This document shows positions 12,166-24,133 of a stretch of 64,000 bases of DNA, one piece after another. The stretch comes from Sambucus nigra. Lineage: Eukaryota; Streptophyta; Magnoliopsida; Dipsacales; Adoxaceae. The stretch is from the NCBI GenBank assembly GCA_949130495.1, contig OX422211.1, positions 447,276,219 to 447,340,218 on the forward strand, read 5' to 3'. The notes under the pieces were generated by a model. That model was not told the DNA's origin and did no database searches. It saw only the letters and a list, made by a program, of their open reading frames with translations. The position numbers and the translations under genes are program-made. Each line of letters starts with the position of its first letter. Position 1 is the stretch's first letter.

Positions 12166-12177
12166 AAAAGGGGGAGA
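12166..12177 (+). promoter_or_regulatory. Element A polypurine tract
   Basis: AAAAGGGGGAGA, immediately before the 3' LTR, is the expected primer for plus-strand DNA synthesis. Confidence 0.85.
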
Positions 12178-12179
12178 TT

Positions 12180-13279
12180 TTTAAGGGCAAATAGTTTATC
12201 TTAGGCTTGATCTTTGTTTTATTTGCACCATGGAACATTTGGCATATCCAGTTACAAATTGACACATGCCGATACGATGACCCGAATCTCCAACATCTTC
12301 ATATCTCAAGACTTCTCTATTTTATGAAGGTATAAATATTTTAGGAGTTCGAATTTATTTACATTTATGTTTGGGAGATATATTTTTATAAAAACCGAGG
12401 CAAAAAAATTTAAGTTAATTTTTTTTATCTTATTCAAACGAGATGACCTTCTCGTTCGAACGAAATGACATATTAGTTAAAACGCTCGTTTGATCATTTT
12501 ATCGAATGAATATCCAATTAGGGTGTTCTGTTTGAATTTATCTGAAGCTCATTAGAAGTTTGTTTAAACGAGATTGGAGTCTCGTTTGAATGAACTGGGT
12601 TTTTGTTCAAATGAGATTCTATTCTCGTTCGAAAGACTTCTATTTTTGTTCGAACAAATTTTTTCGCCTCAAATTTTATGTACATCCTATAAATAACTTT
12701 TTTTAAACTATTTTAAAAGAGACTTTTAAAAAAATGCAACCTGCATATTTGTTACAAAAGTTATCAATCCGTTTAGGTCAAAACACCTCTTTGATTCACA
12801 GAACATCCCCCCTAATACAATGTTGAATCCTTTTAAAACCTTATCTGACTCATACATAGTATATAGTTGGGGATAGAGATCTATATTGTTGATCTTATGA
12901 TCTGAGGGATCACTGCTTAATGAAAGGCTGATTGGGGGATACCGAGGGTGGATTGCCACCTGTGGACTGCTCAGGAACGAGTGGTATTCTTTATAGATTC
13001 TCCGAAACTACGCGTTATACTTGTGGGTTATATCAAGTAGTATTGTAAGTCGTCTGTCTTATAAAGTTTCTATAGTGCTGGTATAAAAATATTTTTCCAT
13101 AAAAAGGGATTTTTCCTCATATCTATTTGTGATTGTCTGCGTAGTTATTTTTTGTGATTGGGATAATTATTATATGCAAACGTAATTTAATCAAAGTTTA
13201 AAATTTGGTAAAAATTGGATTTATGTGTTTATGATCATTTAATTAAATAAGTTAATCTATTAGATCGTGTGCACTCTTA
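12180..13279 (+). repeat. Element A 3' LTR
   Basis: Starts TTTAAGGGCA, equivalent to the TGTAAGGACA start of B and C, and ends GCACTCTTA, equivalent to the 5' LTR end CTCTCA. Length is about 1100 bp. It holds several NTCGTTCGAAC-like words at 12428-12655 and a TATAAATA at 12688. The terminal dinucleotides have decayed from TG...CA to TT...TA. Confidence 0.85.
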
Positions 13280-14318
13280 GTGTACTTTTTAATTTATATC
13301 AAATTCAAAAAACGAGAGTTTTATTTATAACGATTTTTTTTATTGAATTAGGGATTCTTACTTTCACATTGAAGTAAATATTTGTTTTTAAAAATATTTC
13401 TAACATAAATTTACAAAATTTTATTAAACGGTATACTTCCTCATTTAATAAATTATTCATAGGAGAAAATATATGAACTTGTTCATACTTTATATATTGT
13501 AAAAAATAAATAATCTAAACTCACTTGTTATTTTATGTATATTACACTTCTTGTGAACATGTAAAACTAAAATATAGATTGTACCGTTAAGGCTGACTTG
13601 TTTTGGTCCATGATTGGCATTTTAAATGGACTATGATAAAAGGAATTTTCAAAGTGGACCATGATACAAGGGATCCCCATGTCTAAACCAAAATTTCAAA
13701 CATCTACTCACACATTTTACCAAAGCTACAAAATAAATGTTTAAAAAAAATTACAGTCAAGTTTATTAATTTTTTTTAAAACTTTATATGTAGCAAAAAA
13801 TGCACAAGCAACACTAAAAATAAGAATATCTCAAGATTCATTGGAATTTTCGCAAAATGTTATTTCTGTCGATTCATTTTGCATTTTTCACTCTCCAAAT
13901 TGCAACCAATTTTGCCAATCCAAAGTGGCGAAATTAGGCTCCCGTGGCATGTCACTTGTCGTGTGAGCCCTTTTTTTTTTATATATATCTTTTAGCATTT
14001 TTTTCAACTTTTCTCACAACACTTGTTGCGGGAGCACTGTTTTTCTTCTTTCCTTGAAGCAAATCAACATTTTGAAGAGCAAAAATGAATATTGAGTATA
14101 AAAAATTGTAAACGTATCTTGAAGATGGCCTTCACATTGATAAATATAATTTTAGTGATATTTTTGTAACAAATGTTATCTTTCTACAATCCATGTTTAG
14201 GTAAGGTAATATTATACTTTTATATATATAGGAGCTAACTTTACAAAAATCAAACAGTTAATATATGTTTTATAAAATGATCAAAGTTGATATTTTTTCC
14301 CAAACCACCTAATAATAT
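13280..14318. other. Spacer between elements A and D, no gene seen
   Basis: About 1 kb of AT-rich sequence with no open frame of note and no recognised repeat. A pair of related words (GGTCCATGAT.GGCATTTTAAATGGAC and AAAGTGGACCATGATAC) occurs at 13610-13665. It could be unrelated older DNA or decayed transposon. Confidence 0.5.
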
Positions 14319-14829
14319 TGTTGATACCAAAAATTATTTATCTACGTGGACCAATCAGAAATAAACAATTATTCTCCTACGTGGCCTTTATCCCAGTCAG
14401 TTGGTTACAGCCTAATAAGGAATGTCGACCAACATAAGGAATGCCGACCAATACAAGGAATGCCGAATAAGTACTGGGAAGGCCGACCAACAAGATCAAT
14501 AAGGGGTCAACATATCAAGAGTTATATTACTCATAATTTGTACAACTAATCGTCGCATACATTATGTAAGGATGTAATGCTTAATATATAAAGGCATTCC
14601 ATCCCTTGAAATTCCAGCCCTTGGCCTCCGAGTCGTTATAAATATATTATACCTCTTCCATAAAATAAACAACATTAGTAAGCAAGCTATTGCAACGATT
14701 AATACCATAACAGTGGGCGTAGGCCTTAATACATAGCCGAACAACTTTAAAATCTTGTGTTACACTCTTTTACATTTACATATTTTATCTGTGATTAAAG
14801 AATTAGATCTAGTCTAGTTTTTTACATCA
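14319..14829 (+). repeat. Element D 5' LTR
   Basis: 511 bp, TG...CA ends, matches 39997-40468 along its length. It contains a run of related words of the form AAGGAATGYCGACCAA (about 14415-14490), present in fewer copies in the 3' LTR. Confidence 0.92.
14585..14593 (+). promoter_or_regulatory. Probable TATA box in element D LTR
   Basis: TATATAAAG followed by GCATTCCATCCC, conserved at the same place in the 3' LTR (about 40224-40233). Confidence 0.6.
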
Positions 14830-14834
14830 ATAGA

Positions 14835-14852
14835 TTTGCGCCATCTATGGGA
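14835..14852 (+). promoter_or_regulatory. Element D primer-binding site region
   Basis: TTTGCGCCATCTATGGGA lies about 5 bp after the LTR end and is close to the TTGGCGCCGTCTGTGGGA-like sequence that follows many plant Tat-type LTRs. I do not assign the tRNA. Confidence 0.7.
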
Positions 14853-14885
14853 AAGAGTGTCTAATCATCGTTCTCATTCTCATAC

Positions 14886-16590
14886 ACCCTTGTTCAAACA
14901 AGATATATGATCCTGAGCCTAGTATCAGGAATGAAGTTAACCCGTCTGATCTACATATTCCACCACCAAACAGTGATCTAAATGGAATTATGGTTAGTCT
15001 CTCCAGAGGACAGGAGGCCATGCAAGACACAATGAGACAACTGGCTCATTTATTATAAGTCAGATAGAGAGAAATGCCGCCTCCACCTCCCAGATCCAGC
15101 AGACACAATTATTCTAGAACTTCACACAATACTTCTTATCGCCTAGGAACGAGTTCATCACTCAGGTCTACAAAGCCTTATGATGTTCATTCTTTCTCTC
15201 CTGGAAGGCCAAGTGTCTTGGAATGTCTAATCAGAGATTCTCCCTACGATCGTCTAGGACCTAGGCATTATCCAGGAACACTCAATGTCCAACCGACCAA
15301 CATGAGGCTTTAATCCGATCTAGATTAATGGTTTGATGATCTGTGCGTGTCGAGTAGACCTTTCAGGATGAGAGTTCAGCGCAGACAAATGATTAGAACA
15401 ACCGACCTACTTCGCATAGATATGATGCAGGTAATCCTTTATGGAAAGGATCTATCCAAAGGTTGAATGATAGATTGGGTGAAATGGAAAAATCGAAGAA
15501 TACTTTGCAAAGAAGTTTTATTAAAGGATCTCCTTTTATTCAGGAAATTGTGGACTTTCCTACTCCCTCTAAGTTTAAAGCTTTGGTGGTTACCCCTAAA
15601 TATGATGCTAAAATTGATCTTATTATCCATATTGAGTAATATCAAGCTGCAGTAGATATTTATGCAGTACCAGATGAGATGAGATGCAGAGCATTTTCCA
15701 GCACCATTATAGGCTTAGCCCAAATATGGTATAATAACTTTCCCCGAGGACAGATCACTAACTGTAATCAGTTGGTCGAGCTATTTATTAGAAATTTTTT
15801 CTTTGGATCTAAACCGGTAAAAAGAGTGCATCATATTCTGAGTATAAGATAGAAAGTGGGCGAAAGCACTAGGGATTACATTACTCGGTTCAATAATGAG
15901 AAGTTTGAGGTAATTGATTATGAGGAAAAACGACTATCACTGATTTTATGAGTGGTTTACTTCTCAAGAAGTTGTATTACGCTTTGGCTAAAGATCCTTC
16001 CAAGACGATGGATGAACTCATGGTAAAGGCAGGAAAGATAATGAAAGCCTAGGAAGAAATGACTACCAAACAGAGTCCAACCATAAAGTTTGATACAAAA
16101 TCTGAGAGGAAGGAACAAAAGGATCATAAGGAGTCGAAGAAATAGAAGGGAAGGAAGGAAGAAAAACTCAAGAGATATGGGAAATATACACCATTGATTG
16201 TTGGCATTCACCATATACTGGAAGAAATCAATCGTAGCAAGGGATTTCAATGGCCCGAGAAGCTGAGAGCCCCTCCTAACAAAAGAGATAGATCCAAGTA
16301 CTACGATTTCCACAAGGATTATGGTCACACAAATGATGGTTTCATTGCTTTGTATAATGAAATAGAATATCTCATCCACCGGGAAAAGATCAATAAATTT
16401 ATTGATCAGCGTGATAGCAGAGAGTCTAGGAGAAGATCAAATTCTCCATGTAGGTCCAGAGAAGATAATATGAGAAATTACTATGACGATTACAAGGATG
16501 ATACCGACCTGCGGAAGAAGCCCAAACAACTAGAACGTGAGGTATTTATGCTCAGTTTTGGTTCATTTGATTATCATATGATTACATGAG
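14886..16590 (+). pseudogene. Element D gag (retrotrans_gag), Tat type, decayed
   Basis: A readable N-terminal piece (about 14886-15055) is followed by a linker at 15074-15313. The gag core at about 15455-15950 has MRCRAFSSTIIGLAQIWYNN, then QLVELFIRNFF and ESTRDYITRFNNEKFEVIDY. These match the retrotrans_gag domain of Tat elements (CRAF..TL.G.A..W...LP, then F...F, then E.L.DY..RFN). A C-terminal piece at 16194-16590 has KYYDFHKDYGHTNDGFIALY in the place of the family's C..H..HGH..C zinc-binding phrase, with both cysteines changed. Several stops (for example near 15640 and 15850) and frame changes are present. The gag-like capsid protein would package RNA, but this copy cannot be made. Confidence 0.85.
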
Positions 16591-16758
16591 GCGATGCAGG
16601 AGGAGGAGATCACACGGCTGAAAGAAAAGTTTACCTCAATGAGGCCCGAGCTTGTCTTTATATCCAAAGGATCAATTTAGCCGAGAAATATCATCTGAGA
16701 AGGGTCAACAAAGATAAGCTGGAGAAAAAGGTCAACATCCAATGCTTCTACAACTGGT

Positions 16759-17641
16759 CAAAACATGGAGGTTTATGTGGATGACATGCTGACAAAAGCA
16801 GAAAAGCCTTTGATCATATCGCTGACCTAACTCAAACTTTTCACTAGTTGGAGAAGCATCAGATGAAACTGAACCCGAATAAGCACGTGTTTGGAGTTTT
16901 AGAAGGGATATTCCTCAGATTCATCGTCAACCAAAGGGGACTTGAATCTAACCCTACAAAGATAAAATATCTGATTGAGATGAAATCACCAGTCTGTAAG
17001 AAGGATGTGTAGAGGATGACTGGAAGAGCTGCGAATTTAAATTGATTTGTTTCCCGAGCAAAAAATAAGTTTTTACCTTTCTTTAAAGTATTGAGGATGA
17101 ATTTTGAGTGGAAGGAAGAGTGTGAATAAGCTTTGCAGGAGCTAAATAAATACTTGGGATCACAACCACTGCTCTCCCGACCAGTTTTAGGGGATAAATT
17201 ATATTTATACCTGGTCATTTCTGAACCAGCTATGATCTCGGCTTTAGTTAGAAAGGATAATGGAGTGAAAAAGCCAGTATAATACACCAGTAAATCTTTC
17301 AGGGGAGCTGGGATCAAGTAACCATATTTGGAGAAACTGTCCATATCTCTTCTTAAGGCCTCTAAGTAAATGAAACCTTATTTTGAAGTACATACAATAG
17401 TAGTATATACAAATCTTCCTCTTCGAAAAGAACTTCACAAACCTGAGAAGTCGGGAAGATGGATGTATTTAGTAATGGAGTTGGGAGAATTAGATATTGT
17501 TTAAGAGCCCAGATATTTGTTGAAAGGTCAAGCTTTGGAAAATTTTATTATCGAATTCACTTACCCGAAAGTTCCCGACCAACTGAATTTGCTTGCTGCG
17601 CAGAAGCCAGAAGAAGAAAGTTAATCTCAAAAGAAATGTGA
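16759..17641 (+). pseudogene. Element D reverse transcriptase C-terminal half and RNase H, decayed
   Basis: The reading starts abruptly in RT at QNMEVYVDDML, with catalytic YVDD at 16774-16785. It continues through KLNPNKHVFGV, NPTKIKYLIEM and then an RNase H region (DKLYLYLVIS, KKPV.YTSKSF, KALENFIIEF-like phrases). RT motifs that should precede YVDD, and the whole protease, are missing. The upstream gag tail runs to about 16700 and the junction falls at 16700-16760, so an internal deletion is inferred. At least six stops and one frameshift just after YVDD are visible. RT copies the RNA and RNase H removes it; neither can work here. Confidence 0.85.
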
Positions 17642-17681
17642 AGTTGCTGCTGAGTAGCCTGAATCCCCTAAAAGTAAAGAA

Positions 17682-18120
17682 ATGGTACAAAGTTATAGTG
17701 AGGAGAGTAAGAAAATCTTCAGATATGGATTATTAATTGATGAATATTTCAATAGCTATATCCCGACATGGAAATTATATGTTGATGGTTCTTTATGCGC
17801 TACTGGCAATGAAGCGGGTATAATCCTTAATACTCGTGATAATATTGATATTGAATATGCCCTCAAATTTTAATTTAATGCATCGAATAATGAGGCAGAA
17901 TTTGAAGCCTTGATAGTCGGGTTGAATCTAGCCCACTCACTAGGTACCGAGCAAGTAGTGGACTGTAGTGACTCACAGCTAGTAGTGAATCAATTCCTTC
18001 ATATATACAGAGTTAAATGAGATTTGATGACATGATACTTTTCCAAAGCCATTGATGTGATAGCCGAGTTATCTGCTATCAAAATATAAAGAATTCCAAG
18101 GACAGAGAATGCCCAAGCAT
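17682..18120 (+). pseudogene. Element D second (archaeal-type) RNase H, decayed
   Basis: TWKLYVDGSLCATGNEAGII is followed by FNASNNEAEFEALIVGLNLA, then QVVDCSDSQLVVNQ. The acidic residues of RNase H type I (D in YVDG, E in NNEAE, D in DSQL) are visible. A second RNase H with this pattern downstream of the usual RT-RNase H is a known hallmark of Tat-group gypsy elements and helps the assignment. A stop after YALKF (near 17871) and others at about 18018 and 18030 break the frame. Confidence 0.85.
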
Positions 18121-18349
18121 ACTCACTTGATCAGCAAGCATCATCAATAATGATTGAACTTAAAAGGACAATCTCGATAGAGATTCTAGCTAATTAGAGC
18201 ATCGATGAAGACCTAATGGTTAATTTCTTTGCAGTAGATTTGGGACCCTCCTTGATGGATCCCATCAGAACTTATGAGGACGAAACATTACCAGTAGATC
18301 CTATAGAAGCTAAAAAGATCAAATACAAGGCTACAAGATATGAACAGGA

Positions 18350-19509
18350 CAAAGGAGTGCTATAAATAAGGGGACTGGCGACCTTTATGGAAAGATGTGT
18401 TCACCTAATAGAAGTGAAAGACTTGATCCAAGAAGTCCATTATTGTTCTTGTGGGGATCATTCAGCCGGGAGAACATTGCTTCAATGAATTAATACATAG
18501 GGATACTACTATTCGACCATGAAGGCAGACTGCACAACCTTTGCAAAGAAATGTGATAAGTTCCACAGATTCTCTAATGTTAGAAAAACATCCAATGCTG
18601 GATTAATTCCAATCACTTCGCCTTGATCGTTCTCTATCTTGGGAAATGACTTAGTTGGACCATTGCAGACCACCAAAGGCATGTTTAGATACCTGGTCAT
18701 TGCTATTGATTATTTCACCAAATGGGTTGAGGTAGAGCCACTAGTAGACATGCCTTATGAAAAGGTATACCAGTTCATATGGAAGAGTATAATTTAAAAA
18801 TATGGTTTACCCTATGCTTTCATTACAAATCATGTCACTCAGTTTGACAATGAGGAGTTTGAAGTCTAATGTGTCTAATTTAAAATTCATAAGCTACATT
18901 CTGCACTAGGCCATCCTAAAAGTAATGGTGAGATAGATGTAACAAATAGAACTCTACTGAATGGAATGAAAAAGCGCCTTGACGTAACCAAGGGAAATTG
19001 TATCAATGAACTACACTCAGTCCTATGGGCTTACAGAACAACGCCAAGGACAGCAACAAGGGAAATGCCATATATGCTTGCGTTTGGAACTGAAACAATG
19101 ATACTGACCGAGCTCGGGTTACCAACCCACAAGGTGTTGAACTTTAATTCCCTAGTCAGTGATCTCATGAGGAGACTAGATCTTAATATGCTGGAATAAG
19201 TGAGGGATGATACTTCCATGAGAGATACTGCCTACTAAAGGAATACTACTCACTTCTACAATACAAGGGTCAAGCTGACTAAAGAAGGAGATTATGTTCT
19301 CAAGAAGGTGATACAGAAGATCAACAAGCTTGAAGCTAATTGTCACAGTACCTATTGTATTTTTGCTGTCATCCGACTAGGAACATACAGAATAAAAACT
19401 TTGGAGGGTGAAAAGTTAAAGAATCCTTGGATGTCAAGCACCTCCGAAAGTATTATCAGTAGATTGCAAGCTTTGTATTTCAGTTATTTGCAAGATGATT
19501 ATCAATAAA
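18350..19509 (+). pseudogene. Element D integrase, decayed
   Basis: The zinc-binding part is seen as EVHYCSCGDHSAGR, then ADCTTFAKKCDKF. The core has LGNDLVGPLQTTKGMFRYLV, AIDYFTKWVEVEP, FITNHVTQFDNEEF, then GHPKSNGEIDVTNRTLLNGM. It continues into the AYRTTPRTATREMPYMLAFG phrase and a C-terminal domain (ending QALYFSYLQDDYQ). The order and phrases match Tat-type integrase. In the catalytic triad the middle Asp is replaced (TNHVTQF where TDNGTQF is usual), and several stops occur (near 18490, 18870, 19198). Integrase would insert the DNA copy into the genome; this one cannot. Confidence 0.88.
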
Positions 19510-19628
19510 ATCTTCAGTTTTGTTCATTTAGTTTTTTTTTTGTTTTTTTCGGAGTATGGTGGTACATATACATATACCCCTCAAATCAGAAATCTCAGTT
19601 CCAACAACCAAAGATTCCCTCAGCATTT

Positions 19629-19805
19629 GATCGGTACAAATCAAAGAAATAATCGACTAAGTCAAAATAGGATTTCAATCCTCAGTACTAGGTCGGGGCA
19701 CAAATCAAATCAATAATTGACTAAGTCAAAATAGGATTTCAATCCTCAATACTGGATCGGCTATGAAAAATGCAGGTCAAAATAAGATTAAAATCCTCAA
19801 CACTT
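19629..19805 (+). repeat. Tandem repeat in element D 3' region (unit about 62 bp)
   Basis: Three diverged units beginning GATCGG/GTCGGG and containing AAGTCAAAATAGGATTTCAA and TCCTCARTACT start near 19629, 19692 and 19754. Short tandem arrays between pol and the 3' end are known in Tat-type elements. Confidence 0.8.
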
Positions 19806-19914
19806 GGCCAAAAAATTTAATGGGAAAGATGTATTTTACCCAAACCAATTCAAATAAAGTAAGGCATGTAAAAATTCCTAAATAAAGGAATATAAACATA
19901 TATTCCACATACAC

Positions 19915-20125
19915 TTGGTCACCACGGGTAACTAGTGATAAACTTAGGTTAATAAATCTAAGTGCATTGGTAGAACCTATGGCAATACCACTGGTAACTA
20001 GTGTTAAACTTAGGTCAATAAAACAAAGTGCATTAGTAGAACCTATGCCACTCCCAATGGTAACTAATAATAAATTTGGATAAATATATCTAAGTATATT
20101 AGTATAACCAATGACACAAATAAAT
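19915..20125 (+). repeat. Second tandem repeat in element D 3' region (unit about 70 bp)
   Basis: Three units with the word GGTAACTAGTG.TAAACTTAGG, followed by AAGTGCATTRGTAGAACCTA. They start near 19930, 19990 and 20059. The third is the most diverged. Confidence 0.8.
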
Positions 20126-20542
20126 ACAAGTTAACTAATTTAAATAATCATAAGTTTGCAAAAATGAAAACTAATACATTTCATTCATATAAACTGTGTT
20201 ACAATCAAATGTATTTCAAATAAATTACAAGATAATTATTCAATTGGAGGATTTCCTTAAGCTTTGGAAGAAGACTACTTTATCCATTCCATAAGGAGGA
20301 TCATCCAGAGTATAAGGAGAATTGATAAAGTTAAAATCCTAAAGCATTGTTCTATTACTATTGCTCAGTGTATCGATCAAATGAGAAGGTCAAGTTATCT
20401 CCAGTTCATCATGTAACCCATAATCCCCTAAATATTTTGATATCAAACATTGGGGAATTGATTCAACAAGAATCCAACTAACATCTAATTGGAATAAAGG
20501 ATTTTAGCAGTCTAAGAAACCGGGATCATGCCAAAACCAAAG

Positions 20543-23022
20543 TCAGCTATTTTGATCAACTTTCATCACAGTCAAGCAATTAGTCCAGCCCCATTTATAG
20601 CCTACACGATTAGACTGAGTAAGGTAATCATAAATATGGCCCAAAGCTTCATTGTAACCACCCATCCAAACCTCTATAGGTTGTTTATGAAATTGGAAGG
20701 TTAATCTTTCAACTTGATGTTGAAGTTTCTTTAAAACTTCATCCTTCACTTTTAACTGAGAGGATTGGTTGGCAAGGGCTTTGTCTTTAACTTCCAAATG
20801 TGTGGACAACTTGGTAATAGCTTGAATCTTTGCCTTTAACTAGGTAGCTTGATTAGTTAGATTTTTCCTGGTCCTAGTTTCTTCTATAGTTGGTCTTTTT
20901 CAAACATTCAAGCTCTTACCTCAATTTGGCATTTTCCTCATCCAGAAAAGAAACACCTTCGTCGGCAATTGCAGTAGAAGAACTCTTTAAAGACCTAAGT
21001 TCATAATTCAGTTTATTATTCTCTTCTTCTAAGAGTTTAGCAATTTCTCTAGCTTCATCACCTTCACGGTTCAGCAAAAAATCCTTCTTCCTAAAAGCAG
21101 ATGCATATTTCTCTAATTTTTCCTCAAACCCGCAGGCTTCACTCAATACTTGATATTTGGCCTTATAGTTGGCATGCAGTCAAGCTTTGGCCTGATTATG
21201 CTCTGGCTGCAGTTATTCAATTATTTCATAATATGCAACATTATTGGCCATAGCCCGATCACGAAGAAACTTGAGATAAGTATATGCATCTTTGTCTTGA
21301 TCAAAAGCATCTGCATCGAGCAACTTTGTTAGATCCTCATCAGTCAAATCCAAGTGACCATCTTTGAACAGGTTGTTGCACTGCTTGAGTAAAACGGAAT
21401 CATTGGAAGAAATTTGTTCCATCTTGGTAATAAACTAAAAAGATAAAGTAAAAATTGATCAATAACAGAATAAATAACAACAGCCGAGCGATAACAAACA
21501 GTATGAACAAAGGGTTCTTTCATTGATAAATAAAGAAAAATTATAAGTACATTAGGGAAAAAATAAAATGAAAATAAAAGAAAGGTGAAAAATACAAAAA
21601 CCAAATGCCGAGAAAGTCTACACCTTCTTTTTATCCTTTTCAACATCAGGATTTACACCCTGGTCAGAAGAAAAAGGTAGATCAATAGGGGTTTTATCTC
21701 GCTCAACTGGAGGGATAATTGAATCAACAAAATTCTTGTCTTGGTCGGCATAAGGGATAGACGACTCAACCACCAAAGATGATTCAATAGAATCGAAATC
21801 ATCCTCAACTTCATTATCAAAATTGGGGGGAGAGACAAGGTCATGTTTCAATAAAAGTTTAGAATCCTTAGCAGTGTTAACTTCCTTCAAGGTTGCCGAC
21901 CAACCTTCCTTAAAGAATTTATTCTTTACATATTCAATTTGGGCAGAGGCAGCAGAAATGGCTTTGTCAAAACCTTTGTTGAAGGATTCCTCCCTATCCT
22001 TCTTTCTCCTAGCCCTTTCAGAAGAAAGGTCTTTTGATATTTTGGCCACGTGTCCTTCAGCAGCCTTCGCCTTGCGCTCAGCTTGAGCAGCAGTCGAGTC
22101 AGCTTTCTGCCTAGATTCTTCATTAGTCTTAATCTTTTCTTACCCAATCTTCCTATATGTCTTCAAGACTTGTTGGGAATCCAACAAAGATTTTCTAAGA
22201 CCTGCAAAGGCCTCTTTAATATCATTTGAAGAAGAATGAAGAAGATAATCCTTCTCTAGCATTTGGTTGTAGTCGACCAAGAACTGTAAAAAAAAAGTTA
22301 GTACAAGTCAAGAAAGACATGAATAATATCCGATTAACTTTGAAGTTAAAAAATTACCAAGGCCAAACTCTGAGTAGCCCTTTTTGATAGTTTTAATCAA
22401 GGCAAAGAGGCAGCAATAACTCTATGGTCTGGGAGTGTGACACACTTAATCAATTTCCTAACCAAGTTAGGATTGAAGGCTACAGATGAGCCATTAGTAG
22501 AAGGAGAAATACCTACCAAGCTTATTAGTGCCAACAACAAAGTCATCCCCTAAGAGATTGATAAATTTCTTTATACCCATACTTATAGAAAAGAGAAGGT
22601 CAGAATCAAAAGAGGAGGAAGTAACAACAATAGGTTCACCACTACCAGATGTAGTGGCTGAAGAAGCAGAGATTGCATCTCTCTCCAAGTCTATGATGTT
22701 TGAAGGGGTGGCTGTTGTTTGTTGAGCAACAAAAGAAGTTATATAACTTCTATACTTCAACAAGTATGAAGCAGACCTAATATGCTCTTCGTCTATTTTT
22801 ATATAAATGCCCCACAAAAACTTGAGCTCGTCAAGCTTGATATCACTTTCCTTAGGACTTTTCTTCTTCTTATCAACTACAAATAAAGAAATAACAAATG
22901 TTAATGGGCAATAACAACAGGTATTTCATCAGTATGAATATATAAAATATGTCACAACCTATGCCATGGCCCTCTTAAGGACATCAAGGTCCATCGTATA
23001 ATTCACCCCTTGAAGAGGAGTG
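20543..23022 (-). pseudogene. Antisense extra gene of element D, 3' part (multi-exon)
   Basis: On the strand opposite to gag-pol, pieces of one protein run from 23022 down to 20543. They are a short segment ending DVLKRAMA (about 22965-23022), a piece at 22494-22850 starting VDKKKKSPKESDIKLDEL, an acidic, lysine-rich piece at 21618-22200, then 21213-21422, 20916-21146 and 20543-20880. The last pieces are coiled-coil-like (LEEENNKLNYELRSLKSS; LEVKDKALANQSSQLKVKDE) and end near VDQNS. A plausible intron separates 22965 and 22880 (GTTGTG...TTTGTAG). Antisense extra genes with a plant transposon-protein domain plus coiled coil are known in the Tat/Retand group. Their function is unknown. The 5' part is at 39085-39487, beyond inserted element B. 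Confidence 0.75.
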
Positions 23023-24026
23023 TGTAAGGACATAATTTTATAAATGTATGGGGTAGAATCTAGGAATTTTCTATTTTCCCTAGATCACAGTTTGTATGTC
23101 TGATGTCGCTACATTCGGCACGTTATCAAGATCATCCACGACGGCCTTTATCCGAATCCATGTATCCATCATCTTCACACGTGCATCATGCTACATGTGA
23201 CATGCTGCTCAACTGTTTCCCACTACTCCACCACACATCATTGGTAAAATGATTTAATGGACTTGTTAATATTTGCATAAATATTTGGGAACCTTTTAGA
23301 AAATATTTTTTAAAGTCTGAAATGTTTTTTATCGAAAGCATAATTTTTTCTAAGTGTAAAAGTGGAGTGCCTTGATCGACGAGCTCGTTCAAACGAGCTA
23401 GCACTGTCGTTCGAGCGAGATCAACATCTCACGCGAAGTCGTTCGAACGACACGTGTTCTTCGTTCGAGCGATATGCCTATCTCATTCGAGCGCCGTCGC
23501 CGCCTCGATTTTTGTATTAATATTAGTGTTCCTTCTACATGTTTTTCAAGTCTTTTTCCAACACGATTTCTGCGAAAAACTACCCAGAAACAGATATCAC
23601 TTTTTAAGGTTTTATGCCTTCTTTATTCACATAAAAACTCCCATCTATGTATGCGAATCATTAAACCTTCATGAGGGTCGTTTTTACTCATCTGGAGTAA
23701 TTTGTGGAGAAGCCGTTCTCTTCTTTATTATTGCCCAACTAGAGTTCCTGAGGGAGATTCCAGTCGACGACATCGAAACTGACACCCGAGGGTATTTCTT
23801 TATCACACTTACTTTTATTGTAATCCGTGTAACATTTTTTTACAAATTATAGTGAAAATAAAAAGGGTTTTCCCCTTTAGGGGATTTTTCCTCATTTGTG
23901 TGTGATTAATTATTCTTGCATGATCATATCGATTTCAATCACACCTAGATGCATGTTTTAGGATTTAATTGAAAAACCGAGTTTTAATTAAATAATTGTT
24001 TAATTTGAACACAAGCGCACTCTTCA
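23023..24026 (+). repeat. Element B 5' LTR
   Basis: 1004 bp, matching 38074-39084. A cluster of TCGTTCGAACGA-like palindromes and NCGTTCGAGCGA variants lies at 23378-23495. A plus-strand open frame at 23454-23852 lies wholly inside it and is not taken as a gene. Confidence 0.93.
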
Positions 24027-24030
24027 AAAA

Positions 24031-24045
24031 TGGTATCAGAGCCAA
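24031..24045 (+). promoter_or_regulatory. Element B primer-binding site (initiator Met tRNA type)
   Basis: TGGTATCAGAGCCAA, four bases after the 5' LTR. Confidence 0.92.
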
Positions 24046-24133
24046 TTACACAATTATACCATGTAATTTTTCGCAAATTTTTTCTAAGATATCATTTTCT
24101 GAAAAAATTGATTTTTGAAAAAGGGCGTGTTCA

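Larger units (their letters stand above)
7662..13279 (+). mobile_element. Element A: degenerate Ty1/copia element of Sirevirus type, without pol
   Basis: A truncated 5' LTR (7662-8572) and a 3' LTR (12180-13279) flank a Met-type primer-binding site, a decayed gag, a 1.5-kb non-coding stretch and a purine tract. No protease, integrase, reverse transcriptase or RNase H is present between gag and the 3' LTR. Gag and the LTRs resemble those of elements B and C, and the long LTRs, two-part gag and GGGGGAGA tract are Sirevirus-like. The two LTRs differ visibly more than those of B or C, so A looks like the oldest of the three. The first ~147 bp of its 5' LTR are missing because CACTA-1 abuts it. 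Confidence 0.85.

Noticed and set aside
23454..23852. 132-codon plus-strand frame in B's 5' LTR
   Set aside because: It lies wholly in an LTR; the 3' copy breaks it into shorter frames, so there is no sign of coding constraint.
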